In this document: positions 24,972 to 33,104 of the stretch, piece by piece
Position numbering within the stretch: position 1 is the stretch's first letter
Layout: every line of letters begins with the position of its first letter
NCBI RefSeq assembly: GCF_019218295.1
Contig: NZ_JAHUZF010000006.1
Coordinates: forward strand, 434,001-498,000
Length of the DNA: 64,000 nt
Reading direction: 5' to 3'
DNA from: Maritimibacter sp. DP1N21-5
Lineage (GTDB): Bacteria; Pseudomonadota; Alphaproteobacteria; Rhodobacterales; Rhodobacteraceae
Notes under the pieces: model-generated
What the model was told of the DNA's origin: nothing
Seen by the model: only the letters and a program-made list of their open reading frames with translations
Databases searched by the model: none
Translations under genes and position numbers: made by a program

Positions 24972-25670
24972 TCAATCCCGGGTGGGAATGTTGACCGCCT
25001 TCTCGGAAGCAGGCCGTGCCATGCAGGCGGCGCGCCAGCGCATCACGTTGGGGTAGTCGGCAAGGCCCAGCACGTCGTCGGCCTTGTAGGCGGTGGACAG
25101 ACCGCGAACCCAGGGCCAGGAGGCGATGTCGGCGATGGTATAGGCGTCGCCCATGATGAAGTCGCGGCCTTCGAGGTGTTTGTCAAGAACGCCGAGCAAG
25201 CGCTTGGTTTCGTTGAGGTAGCGCTCCATCGGACGCTTGTCTTCGATGTCCTTGCCGCCGAAGGCGTAGAAGAAGCCGAACTGGCCCAGCATGGGGCCGA
25301 GGCCACCCATCTGCCACATGACCCACTGGATCGTCTCATAGCGCGTCGCGGGATCGTCCGACAGGAAGAGCCCGGACTTGTCCGCGAGGTAGATCAGGAT
25401 CGCGCCGGTCTCGAACAGCCCGAGAGGTTTGCCTCCGGGACCGTCGGGGTCGATGATCGCGGGGATCTTGTTGTTGGGGTTGAGCGACAGGAACTCGGGC
25501 GTGAACTGGTCGTCCTCCATGATGTTCACGAGGTGCGGCTCGTAGGGCAGGCCGGTTTCCTCGAGCATGGCCGAGACCTTGATGCCGTTCGGGGTGGGCA
25601 GCGAATAAAGCTGGATCACACTCGGGTCGGCCGCGGGCCAGCGTTTGGTGATCGGGAAGTCTTCGAGCAT
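24972..25670 (-). CDS. Glutathione S-transferase (YfcG/Ure2p-like)
   Basis: This 232-residue cytosolic protein has an N-terminal thioredoxin-fold domain: VIQLYSLPTPNGIKVSAMLE with the Thr/Asn pair of the nu-class active site, the cis-proline segment NNKIPAIIDPDG, and the glutathione-binding GLFETGAILIYLADK (Glu-Thr). A helical C-terminal domain (MGGLGPMLGQFGFFYAFGGK and YTIADIASWPWVRG) completes the fold. It fits the disulfide-bond-reductase-type GSTs. The GST class is fairly sure; the natural substrate is unknown. Confidence 0.92.
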   Translation of the reverse strand: MLEDFPITKRWPAADPSVIQLYSLPTPNGIKVSAMLEETGLPYEPHLVNIMEDDQFTPEFLSLNPNNKIPAIIDPDGPGGKPLGLFETGAILIYLADKSGLFLSDDPATRYETIQWVMWQMGGLGPMLGQFGFFYAFGGKDIEDKRPMERYLNETKRLLGVLDKHLEGRDFIMGDAYTIADIASWPWVRGLSTAYKADDVLGLADYPNVMRWRAACMARPASEKAVNIPTRD

Positions 25671-25783
25671 GGGTAATCCTTGCGGTTCGGATGTGAGGAC
25701 AGATCGACGTCAGGCTACTGCGAAAGGGGCCGTAGCGCACGCTCGCGCGCGCATCTCCCCTGCACAGCTGCTGTGCGACGCTC

Positions 25784-26206
25784 CTAAAGCGTCATATGCC
25801 GCGCCCGTGCGCCCCGTTCGATGGCGGCAGCGGCGAGCCGGTCGATGGACAGCTCGTAACGGATTTCTTCCAGAAGGCGCAGTTCGGTTTCCCGAAGCGC
25901 CCCATCGGCGGCGGCCACGTCGCAGGCCATCGCATAGGCCGTTTCATTCAGCCGTTCGGGCAGGTTCTCGCGCACGATGCCGAAAAGCGCGTCGAGCCCG
26001 TCTTCCTCGCTCATGAGGTCATAGACCGCGTTCGAGACACTGCTGATCCTGTCGGCGTCGTAATCACCAAAGATCGGAAGGTGGTTCACGATCTCCTCGA
26101 TGCGCAGAAGCTCTGACGTGCGGACATTGCCGTCCGATACGGAGACGGCGACCATGACGGCGATCAGGCTGTCTTGCGGCGAGAAGGAATGGGGAAGATC
26201 GGGCAC
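25784..26206 (-). CDS. TerB-like tellurite-resistance family protein
   Basis: This 140-residue all-helical protein has the TerB pattern of two acidic helical repeats: SLIAVMVAVSVSDGNVRTSE then LLRIEEIVNHLP, and AYAMACDVAAADGALRETE then LRLLEEIRYELSID. The Asp/Glu clusters in each repeat probably bind metal. The start is taken at GTG 26206, with CGGAG at 6-nt spacing; the frame remains open far upstream, opposite lysK, but that is shadow sequence. It is divergent from lysK, with 114 bp between. Resistance itself is not implied. Confidence 0.8.
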   Translation of the reverse strand: MPDLPHSFSPQDSLIAVMVAVSVSDGNVRTSELLRIEEIVNHLPIFGDYDADRISSVSNAVYDLMSEEDGLDALFGIVRENLPERLNETAYAMACDVAAADGALRETELRLLEEIRYELSIDRLAAAAIERGARARHMTL

Positions 26207-26320
26207 CGGGTTCTCCGTGTCGGTTGGTTCGTTGTTGCTATGCAGATTATTGACGCTTACCCCCCGCTTCAATAGGTAGACCCTTCGATAAACCCCTCTC
26301 CCAATCGGACGGACGAGCAC

Positions 26321-27898
26321 ATGAGCACCCTTCGTGACACCGCGATGACTTCGAAAGCCTGGCCCTTTGAAGAGGCGCGGGCGCTGCTCAAGCGCTATGA
26401 GAAGGGTGCGCCGGACAAGGGATACGTGCTGTTTGAAACCGGCTATGGGCCGAGCGGCCTGCCGCATATCGGGACCTTTGGCGAGGTGATGCGCACGACG
26501 ATGATCCGCCGCGCCTTCGAGGTGATCAGCGACATCCCGACGCGGCTTATCTGTTTCTCGGACGACCTCGACGGCATGCGCAAGGTGCCCGAGAACGTGC
26601 CGGAGCAGGAGATGCTCCACGCCAATATCCAGAAGCCGCTGACGAGCGTGCCGGACCCCTTCGGCGAATACGAAAGCTTCGGCCACCACAACAACGCCAT
26701 GCTGCGCCGGTTCCTCGATACCTTCGGGTTCGAGTACGAGTTCTATTCGGCGACCGAGTTCTACAAATCCGGTCAGTTCGACGAGGTGCTGCTGTCGGCG
26801 GCCAAGAACTACGACAAGATCATGGAGATCATGCTGAAGTCGCTGCGCGAGGAACGCCAGCAGACCTATTCGATTTTTCTCCCTATCCACCCCGACACGG
26901 GCCGCGTTCTTTACGTGCCGATCAAAGAGGTCAATGCCGAGGCAGGCACGATCACCTTCGACGACGAGGACGGAAAGGAATGGACGCTTCCGGTCACCGG
27001 TGGGGCCGTGAAGCTCCAGTGGAAGCCCGACTTCGGCGCGCGCTGGGCGGCGCTCGATGTGGATTTCGAGATGTATGGCAAGGATCACTCCTCCAACACG
27101 CCGATCTACGACGGAATCTGCCGGGCATTGGGCGGACGGGCCCCGAACCATTTCGTCTACGAGCTCTTCCTCGACGACAAGGGCGAGAAGATTTCCAAGT
27201 CGAAAGGCAACGGTCTGACCATCGACGAATGGCTCACCTATGCCTCGACCGAGAGCCTTGCCTATTTCATGTATCAAAAGCCCAAGACGGCGAAGCGCAT
27301 GTTCTTTGACGTGATCCCGCGGGCGATGGACGAATACCACCAGCAGCTTGCGGCCTATCCGGGCCAGACGCTCGAGCAGCAGCTCGCAAACCCGGTCTAC
27401 CACATCCACAACGGCGACGTGCCGGAGTCGAAGATGGTGGTGAACTACTCGATGCTCCTGAACCTCGCCTCGGTGGCTTCAGCGCATGACAAGTCGGTGC
27501 TCTGGGGGTTCATCCGAAACTATGCGCCGGACGCCACGCCCGAAACGCATCCCGACCTTGATGCCGCCGCCGGTTTCGCTGTGAAATACTATGAGGACTT
27601 CGTCGCGCCGACGAAGCAATACCGCGCGCCCAGCGATCTGGAGCGCGAGGCGCTGACGGAACTGCGTGACCGGCTTGCCACTTACGAGGGCGAGCGCACG
27701 GGCGAGGCGCTCCAGTCCGAGGTTTTCGCCGTCGGCCGCGAACGCTTCGAGCCGATGCGCGACTGGTTCTCCGCGCTCTATCAGGTGCTCCTGGGCGCTG
27801 ACCAGGGCCCGCGCTTTGGCTCCTTCATCGCGCTCTATGGTGTCGAGAAGACGGTCGCGTTGATCGATAAGGCGCTGGCGGGCGAACTCGTCGGGTGA
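26321..27898 (+). CDS. lysK: Lysine--tRNA ligase, class I
   Basis: Charges tRNA-Lys using the Rossmann-fold class I architecture rather than the class II LysS of most bacteria. The 525 residues fit the family. The HIGH-type motif is [11 protein letters not shown] near residue 47, and the KMSKS-type motif is [11 protein letters not shown] near residue 289. [19 protein letters not shown] and [16 protein letters not shown] are family stretches. Start ATG 26321 is used; ATG 26345 (second Met) is possible. Class I LysRS is typical of Archaea, spirochaetes and most alphaproteobacteria. A terminator follows at 27924-27949. Confidence 0.97.
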   Translation: MSTLRDTAMTSKAWPFEEARALLKRYEKGAPDKGYVLFETGYGPSGLPHIGTFGEVMRTTMIRRAFEVISDIPTRLICFSDDLDGMRKVPENVPEQEMLHANIQKPLTSVPDPFGEYESFGHHNNAMLRRFLDTFGFEYEFYSATEFYKSGQFDEVLLSAAKNYDKIMEIMLKSLREERQQTYSIFLPIHPDTGRVLYVPIKEVNAEAGTITFDDEDGKEWTLPVTGGAVKLQWKPDFGARWAALDVDFEMYGKDHSSNTPIYDGICRALGGRAPNHFVYELFLDDKGEKISKSKGNGLTIDEWLTYASTESLAYFMYQKPKTAKRMFFDVIPRAMDEYHQQLAAYPGQTLEQQLANPVYHIHNGDVPESKMVVNYSMLLNLASVASAHDKSVLWGFIRNYAPDATPETHPDLDAAAGFAVKYYEDFVAPTKQYRAPSDLEREALTELRDRLATYEGERTGEALQSEVFAVGRERFEPMRDWFSALYQVLLGADQGPRFGSFIALYGVEKTVALIDKALAGELVG

Positions 27899-27923
27899 GG
27901 CCTGTCGCCGGTTGACGAAATGG

Positions 27924-27949
27924 GACGCCCCGGCCACGGTCGGGGCGTC
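27924..27949 (+). terminator. Terminator after lysK
   Basis: GACGCCCCG (27924-27932) pairs perfectly with CGGGGCGTC (27941-27949). The T tract is short (GTCATTT). It lies about 25 bp after the lysK stop and just before the next ribosome site. Confidence 0.65.
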
Positions 27950-27966
27950 GTCATTTGGAGGTTGCG

Positions 27967-28458
27967 ATGCGGGCATTGGCTCTGGGGTTCACCTGTCTGG
28001 CGACGGTCGCAATGGCCGATGTCTGGGAGGTCGGGCGCTTTGGCGTGAGCATCGAACTGCCCGACGAGCACGAGGGCCGCGATCTCGTCTGGCGCGCCGA
28101 CCCGCCGCCTGCGAACGCCGACGGCCAGCGGTTTCGGGTGGACGGCACGGGGATCTCGGTCGCGGCCTATGGCGGCTACATGGTCGAGAACAGCTTTGAA
28201 CGGACGGTCGAAGCGGCCCGGGTTTTCGCGGAACAGGATGGCAGCACCGTCACCTACCGTGCAAGCGGCGAGGGCTGGGCCGTGCTGTCCGGGCGGCGCG
28301 CGGATGGCACGGTCTATTACCACCGGCTGGCCCTCGCGCCCGATTGCGAAGGGCAGGAGATCATCGCCAACGTGATGATCGAACGGGAGCCCGGTGAACG
28401 CTGGTTCGACACGCTGACCGGTCCCATCGCCAAGTCGCTTGGCGGCTGCGCTGAGTGA
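27967..28458 (+). CDS. Exported protein of unknown function
   Basis: This 163-residue protein starts at ATG 27967 after a GGAGG site. MRALALGFTCLATVAMA is a short Sec signal peptide. The mature part is beta-rich (DVWEVGRFGVSIELPDEHEG, FRVDGTGISVAAYGGYMVEN, SGEGWAVLSGRRADGTVYYH) and has two cysteines (PDCEG, GGCAE) likely to form a disulfide. I do not recognise a named family. It lies between lysK and the convergent beta-helix RTX gene. Confidence 0.75.
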   Translation: MRALALGFTCLATVAMADVWEVGRFGVSIELPDEHEGRDLVWRADPPPANADGQRFRVDGTGISVAAYGGYMVENSFERTVEAARVFAEQDGSTVTYRASGEGWAVLSGRRADGTVYYHRLALAPDCEGQEIIANVMIEREPGERWFDTLTGPIAKSLGGCAE

Positions 28459-28464
28459 ACCGGA

Positions 28465-30114
28465 TCAGCCCAGCGTGAACAGGAAATCTTGCGCGGTGAG
28501 AGCGTCGCCGTCGTGGTCGATCTCGATGGTCGGGGCGTCGGCGTCGAGGATCCGGTCCAGCCGCAGCGTCAGGCGGTCACCGCTGGTCGACACGCCGACA
28601 TCGCCCCGCTCGAGACGTCCGTTGCCGTTCGTGTCGACGTCGGCAAAGCTTGCAAGCTCGTCACCGAAGCCGATCAGCACGATCCGGTCGCCCTCTGTCC
28701 GGTCGTAATCCTTGATCATCGCAGAGGCGTCGCCGTCGGACGCGGCAAAGACGAAGAAATCGCCGCCGTCACCGCCTTCGAGCGTGGCCTCACCGCTGCC
28801 GCCGGTGAGGACGTCGTCGCCACTATCCCCGATCAGATGGTCACGCCCGTCTCCACCGACCAGCAGGTCGTCGCCTTCTCCGCCCTCAAGACGGTCTCGG
28901 TCGTCCCCCCCGTAGAGCTGGTCGTTGCCCGCGCCGCCGAAGAGTTTGTCCCGGTCGTCGCCCCCATGCAGGACGTCGTCGCCTCCGCCTGCCGCTATCT
29001 CGTCGTCTCCATCTTCACCAAAGATCTCATCTGCGGCTGAACTGCCCGTGATCTTGTTGTCGCCACGGGTGCCGGTGATCGTGTTGTAGTCCGGGCTCTC
29101 GGGTTCGGGCGCCGGGGTTTCGGTCCTGTCGCCCGCAGGCGTTTGCGCAATGTTGCGCCAATCGGTGAAGAGGCCCGCGATCTCCGAAAGGATATGCGCC
29201 TGCTGGCTGCGGTCGACGAGCCAGTCCGCGCCCGGGAAGCTGTTCGCGGAAAAGCCGATGTCGCTGCTTGCCCATCTATCGTGATAAAGTGACGAGTCGT
29301 CGATCTTGACCACGGGATTGCCCCCAGTCGCGGTGTTGGCGAGAAAGGCGACCTTCTGCCCGCCGATGACGCGAAAGGCGGCATTCCCGGCGTCCTGCAC
29401 TAGGTTGTTCTCGACAAGGACGTTCAGGATTTCATAGGTCAGACCAGACTCGAGAAAGCCGGGCATGTAGTTGGCGAGATTGGTGTAACCGCCGATCTCG
29501 ATCCCCACATGGGCGACGCCGATCAGCGTGTTGCCCGTGACCACGACGTCTTTGGACCCGCCTTTCAGCGATATCCCGATGTTGCCCATGTCGAGGAACC
29601 GGTTTCCCGCAATGGTGATCCGCTCGCCTCCCACAAGATCGAGCGCGGATTCGGTCGACCCACCGCCTGTGATTGTGTTGTCCTCGACCACGATGCCCGA
29701 CACCTTGGACAGCTTGATCCCGTCACCCGCACCGCGTTCGATCAGGTTGCCGCTCAGGGTCACATGGGTGGCAAAGTCGGTGCCGTCCTTCACGCCGTGA
29801 ACATGCACAGTCTGCTTCGCGGGATTCGTGCCGCTGCCAAGGGTGAAGCCCGTGACGGTGATACTATCCGCCCCCGCGATCTCCAACGTGTCGCGCAGGC
29901 TGTCGGCGGGGTCGATCCGGGTCGCCTCCGGGCCACCAACCGCAATGAGCGAGATCTGGTTGGTCCGGATGACAAGGTTTTCGGCGTAGTGACCGGGGTG
30001 GACAAGGATCGTGTCGCCCGGCGCGCTCGCATTGATTGCCGATTGGATCGAGGTAAACGCAGAGGCGGGGGAATCGGAAGGGAGCGCGCCTTTATAGACA
30101 TGGAGGTCGGACAT
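28465..30114 (-). CDS. Right-handed beta-helix protein with RTX repeats, probable type I-secreted exoprotein
   Basis: This 549-residue protein has no N-terminal signal peptide. About residues 18-290 form parallel beta-helix rungs (pectate-lyase-like): FTSIQSAINASAPGDTILVH, GAGDGIKLSKVSGIVVEDNT, NIGISLKGGSKDVVVTGNTL. Residues about 345-450 hold eight to nine GGxGxDxLx calcium nonapeptides. An EF-hand-like loop DVDTNGNGRLERGD lies near 492-505. The acidic C-terminus ending QDFLFTLG fits a type I secretion signal. The fold suits a polysaccharide lyase or C5-epimerase, but the AlgE DPHD catalytic motif is absent, so the activity is unknown. It is divergent from ugd. Confidence 0.82.
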   Translation of the reverse strand: MSDLHVYKGALPSDSPASAFTSIQSAINASAPGDTILVHPGHYAENLVIRTNQISLIAVGGPEATRIDPADSLRDTLEIAGADSITVTGFTLGSGTNPAKQTVHVHGVKDGTDFATHVTLSGNLIERGAGDGIKLSKVSGIVVEDNTITGGGSTESALDLVGGERITIAGNRFLDMGNIGISLKGGSKDVVVTGNTLIGVAHVGIEIGGYTNLANYMPGFLESGLTYEILNVLVENNLVQDAGNAAFRVIGGQKVAFLANTATGGNPVVKIDDSSLYHDRWASSDIGFSANSFPGADWLVDRSQQAHILSEIAGLFTDWRNIAQTPAGDRTETPAPEPESPDYNTITGTRGDNKITGSSAADEIFGEDGDDEIAAGGGDDVLHGGDDRDKLFGGAGNDQLYGGDDRDRLEGGEGDDLLVGGDGRDHLIGDSGDDVLTGGSGEATLEGGDGGDFFVFAASDGDASAMIKDYDRTEGDRIVLIGFGDELASFADVDTNGNGRLERGDVGVSTSGDRLTLRLDRILDADAPTIEIDHDGDALTAQDFLFTLG

Positions 30115-30582
30115 CGGATGTGTCCTTTCGTGTTGCCTGGTTTCATGCTCGCTCGCCTTCAGGGAACGGGGCATTGGCCGGTCCCGCAAGCGAAATCCGC
30201 CGCTTGGGCGGCGCTTGGAACGCGCAACCTCCACCCTGCGCGAAAAGAGACCACGACGCCAAAAAATCAGCGCCCTCGCGTCAGCGGTCCGGTCGCGGTG
30301 ACGAGCGGGCAAAGGCCTTGGTCACCCCGTCGCGGAGGGCGCCAAGAATCGGCGGTTGCATAAGAAAGGCGGAAGATTTAGGCGGCATGCAGGGTCGAAA
30401 AGACTCTTTTCGAGTGAAATCATGGTCAAAGGCGGGAGAAACCCTTGCCCGCGACGCATAAATCTTGGGCGAACGGTGAAGCAAAGTGACGGAAAGACGA
30501 AATCGACCGGGTGCCGGTTGCCGTTTCTCCGGCATTGCTCCTTAACTGACCGCACATTGGAGAACGGATTTTGGGAGCGCAG
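30115..30582. other. 468-bp divergent intergenic region between the beta-helix RTX gene and ugd
   Basis: I see no convincing gene here. The region holds the promoters for both flanking genes and one notable site, a perfect 9-base inverted repeat around a single base at 30395-30413 (TCGAAAAGA-C-TCTTTTCGA). The stretch 30440-30560 is A-richer than its surroundings. Confidence 0.5.
30395..30413. promoter_or_regulatory. Candidate operator palindrome upstream of ugd
   Basis: TCGAAAAGA (30395-30403) and TCTTTTCGA (30405-30413) are exact reverse complements separated by one base. It lies 170 bp upstream of ugd and 280 bp upstream of the divergent RTX gene. Size and symmetry fit a dimeric regulator site; there is no T tract to suggest a terminator. 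Confidence 0.4.
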
Positions 30583-31749
30583 ATGAAGATTGCAGTAGCC
30601 GGGATCGGTTACGTGGGACTGAGCAATGCGGTCCTTCTGGCCCAGCACAACAAGGTCACCGCCGTCGACGTGAGCCAGGAGCGTGTCGACCTCGTCAATG
30701 CCCGCAAATGTCCGATCGTCGATGCGGAGCTCGAGGAGTTCCTTGCCGAGAAAGAACTCGACCTCACGGCGACGACAGACGGTGCCACGGCCTATGGCGA
30801 TGCGGACATCGTGATCGTCGCGACGCCGACGAACTACGATCCGAAATTCAACTACTTCGATACCTCCTCGGTCGAAACCGTGGTCGATCAGGTGATTTCC
30901 GTGAACCCGGATGCGCTGATCGTTTTGAAGTCCACCATTCCCGTGGGCTATGTCGACGAGCTGCGCGACAAGACCGGCTCGCAGAACATAATCTTCTCGC
31001 CGGAATTCCTGCGCGAAGGGCGGGCGCTCTACGACAACCTCTATCCGTCGCGCGTGATCGTGGGCGAACGGTCCGACCGGGCGAAGATGTTCGCCGAACT
31101 GCTGCTCCAGGGCGCGATCAAGAACGACGTCGATATCCTTTTCGTCGGCTCGAAAGAGGCCGAGGCGATCAAGCTCTTCGCCAACACCTATCTCGCGATG
31201 CGGGTCGCCTTCTTCAACGAACTCGACAGTTACGCGATTTCGGGCGGCATGAACTCGCGGGAGATCATCGACGGCATCTCGCTTGATCCGCGGATCGGCA
31301 ATCACTACAACAACCCGTCGTTCGGCTACGGCGGCTATTGCCTGCCGAAGGACACCAAGCAGCTTCTGGCCAACTACAACCACGTGCCCCAGAACCTGAT
31401 CCGCGCCATCGTGGACGCGAACCGGACCCGCAAGGACTTCCTGTCCGACCAGATCCTGATGCGCGGACCCAAGACGGTGGGAATCTACCGCCTGGTGATG
31501 AAGGCGGGCTCCGACAATTTCCGCCAGTCGTCGATCCAGGGCATCATGAAGCGGGTCAAGGCCAAGGGGATCCCGGTCGTGGTCTACGAACCGGTGATGG
31601 AGGAGGACCAGTTCTTCAACTCGCCGGTGATCCGCGATCTGGAGGCCTTCAAGGCCTTGTCCGACGTCATCGTGGCCAACCGCATGACCGACGACATTTC
31701 GGATGTGGCCCACAAGGTCTTCACCCGCGATCTGTTCGGCGCGGACTGA
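30583..31749 (+). CDS. ugd: UDP-glucose 6-dehydrogenase
   Basis: Oxidises UDP-glucose to UDP-glucuronate with NAD. The 388 residues match the short Ugd form. The Rossmann NAD site is [20 protein letters not shown]. The central signature includes [22 protein letters not shown] and FSPEFLREG with the catalytic Glu. The catalytic cysteine is in [16 protein letters not shown] near residue 255. ATG 30583 (GGGAG upstream) gives the family N-terminus; a TTG 12 bp earlier is less likely. It leads a probable operon with the epimerase 46 bp downstream. Confidence 0.95.
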   Translation: MKIAVAGIGYVGLSNAVLLAQHNKVTAVDVSQERVDLVNARKCPIVDAELEEFLAEKELDLTATTDGATAYGDADIVIVATPTNYDPKFNYFDTSSVETVVDQVISVNPDALIVLKSTIPVGYVDELRDKTGSQNIIFSPEFLREGRALYDNLYPSRVIVGERSDRAKMFAELLLQGAIKNDVDILFVGSKEAEAIKLFANTYLAMRVAFFNELDSYAISGGMNSREIIDGISLDPRIGNHYNNPSFGYGGYCLPKDTKQLLANYNHVPQNLIRAIVDANRTRKDFLSDQILMRGPKTVGIYRLVMKAGSDNFRQSSIQGIMKRVKAKGIPVVVYEPVMEEDQFFNSPVIRDLEAFKALSDVIVANRMTDDISDVAHKVFTRDLFGAD

Positions 31750-31795
31750 CGCGGGTCGCGCACGCATCCCGTCATGACAACGGAAGGATAGTAAG

Positions 31796-32806
31796 GTGCC
31801 CACTGCTCTCGTAACCGGCGCGGCCGGGTTCATCGGCTCGTTCGTCTGCCGGCGCTTCCTTGACGAGGGCTGGCGCGTGATCGGGCTCGACTGCCTGTCG
31901 GACTACTACGACGTGGCGCTCAAGGAGCGGCGGGAGGCGATGCTGAACCAGTCGCCGAATTACCGCTCGGTGCACGAGATGGTCGAAACGCCCGGGTGTC
32001 TCATGTCCCTTTTCGAGGAGGAAAGGCCCGACGTCGTCGTGCACCTCGCCGCGCAGGCCGGCGTCCGTTACTCCATCGAGAACCCGCGCGCCTATCTGGA
32101 AAGCAATATCATCGGCACCTTCGAACTTCTCGAAGCCGCGCGCGCCTTTCCGCCCCGGCACATGCTGCTCGCCTCCACGTCCTCCGCCTATGGCGCGAAC
32201 ACCGTGATGCCCTACCAGGAGACGGTGAAGGCGGACCACCAGATGTCCTTCTACGCCGCGACGAAGAAATCGACCGAGAGCATGGCGCATAGCTACGCGC
32301 ATCTCTTTGACCTGCCGATCACGATGTTCCGCTTTTTCACGGTCTACGGCCCGTGGGGGCGGCCGGACATGGCGCTCTTCAAGTTCACCAAGAACATCCT
32401 CGAGGACAAGCCGATCGACGTCTACAACTTTGGCGACATGAAGCGCGACTTCACCTATGTCGTCGATCTGGTCGAGGCGATCTGGCTGCTCGTCGCGGCG
32501 GTCCCCCTGCGGCCCGAGGACGGGACCGTCGCGGAAGGAGACAGCCTGTCACCGGTCGCACCCTTCAGGGTGGTGAACATCGGGAACTCGAACTCGGTGC
32601 AGCTCACCGATTTCATCGAAGCCATTGAAGAGGCGACGGGTCGCAAGGCGGAGCGGAACCTTATGCCGATGCAGGCTGGCGACGTGCCCGCGACGTGGGC
32701 CGATGCCTCGCTTCTGCAGTCTTTGACGGGTTATGCGCCGACGACCGACGTGAAGACGGGGGTGAAGGCCTTCGTCGACTGGTATCGCGACTACTATCAG
32801 GTCTGA
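31796..32806 (+). CDS. UDP-glucuronate 4-epimerase-like NAD-dependent epimerase
   Basis: Short-chain dehydrogenase/epimerase, probably converting UDP-glucuronate to UDP-galacturonate. The 336 residues include the NAD loop VTGAAGFIGSFVC, the catalytic Ser/Tyr-x3-Lys as STSSAYG and YAATKKSTE, and FFTVYGPWGRPDMALFKFTK, a signature of the GlcA epimerase (GAE) group. RDFTYVVDLVEAIW completes it. GTG 31796 is used as start, with GGAAGGA upstream. Its position directly after ugd supports use of UDP-glucuronate. Confidence 0.88.
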   Translation: MPTALVTGAAGFIGSFVCRRFLDEGWRVIGLDCLSDYYDVALKERREAMLNQSPNYRSVHEMVETPGCLMSLFEEERPDVVVHLAAQAGVRYSIENPRAYLESNIIGTFELLEAARAFPPRHMLLASTSSAYGANTVMPYQETVKADHQMSFYAATKKSTESMAHSYAHLFDLPITMFRFFTVYGPWGRPDMALFKFTKNILEDKPIDVYNFGDMKRDFTYVVDLVEAIWLLVAAVPLRPEDGTVAEGDSLSPVAPFRVVNIGNSNSVQLTDFIEAIEEATGRKAERNLMPMQAGDVPATWADASLLQSLTGYAPTTDVKTGVKAFVDWYRDYYQV

Positions 32807-33104
32807 CCCGCGTCGCGTTTGGGGCGCTTGGAAGCAGTGCCGTTTTTGTGTGCACAATGGCGCTCTACCGCTGAATTGTTCCTGCATTGGCATCAATCCT
32901 GCCCGCGCGCGGATGTCACCTGTTCCGAAAATAATGATTGATTGTCAGCGGCTTGCCGGTATCGCCGCAGCGCGGCAATCCAAAGTGGGTCGCGCCCGAT
33001 CAATTCCGTTGCACGCGCTGATTTTTTCTGCATTCTGAAGGAGAAGAATTTGCCGTTGGTGTGTCGTGTCCCACGCTGCCAGTGATCAAATTCGGAGTCT
33101 TCAA
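32807..33104. other. 298-bp intergenic region upstream of the large RTX gene
   Basis: It is less GC-rich than its surroundings, with AT-rich patches at 32925-32945 and 33020-33035 likely to hold the RTX promoter. A good AAGGAG ribosome site (33038-33043) is followed by an 11-codon ORF at 33050-33085. No other gene is evident. Confidence 0.5.
33050..33085 (+). CDS. Possible 11-codon leader ORF ahead of the RTX gene
   Basis: AAGGAG (33038-33043) lies 6 nt before TTG 33050, which opens MPLVCRVPRCQ and stops at 33085. The ORF ends 19 bp before the likely RTX start and is in a different frame. The ribosome site is better than that of the RTX gene itself, so this may be an upstream regulatory ORF; it could also be chance. 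Confidence 0.25.
   Translation: MPLVCRVPRCQ

Noticed and set aside
25762..25776. GCACAGC-T-GCTGTGC palindrome between the GST and TerB-like genes
   Set aside because: A short hairpin with no T tract on either strand, in a spacer between same-strand genes; too weak to call as terminator or operator.
26207..27409. A minus-strand frame extending the TerB-like gene upstream through lysK
   Set aside because: lysK on the plus strand has full class I LysRS motifs; the TerB homology and a ribosome site both place its start at GTG 26206.
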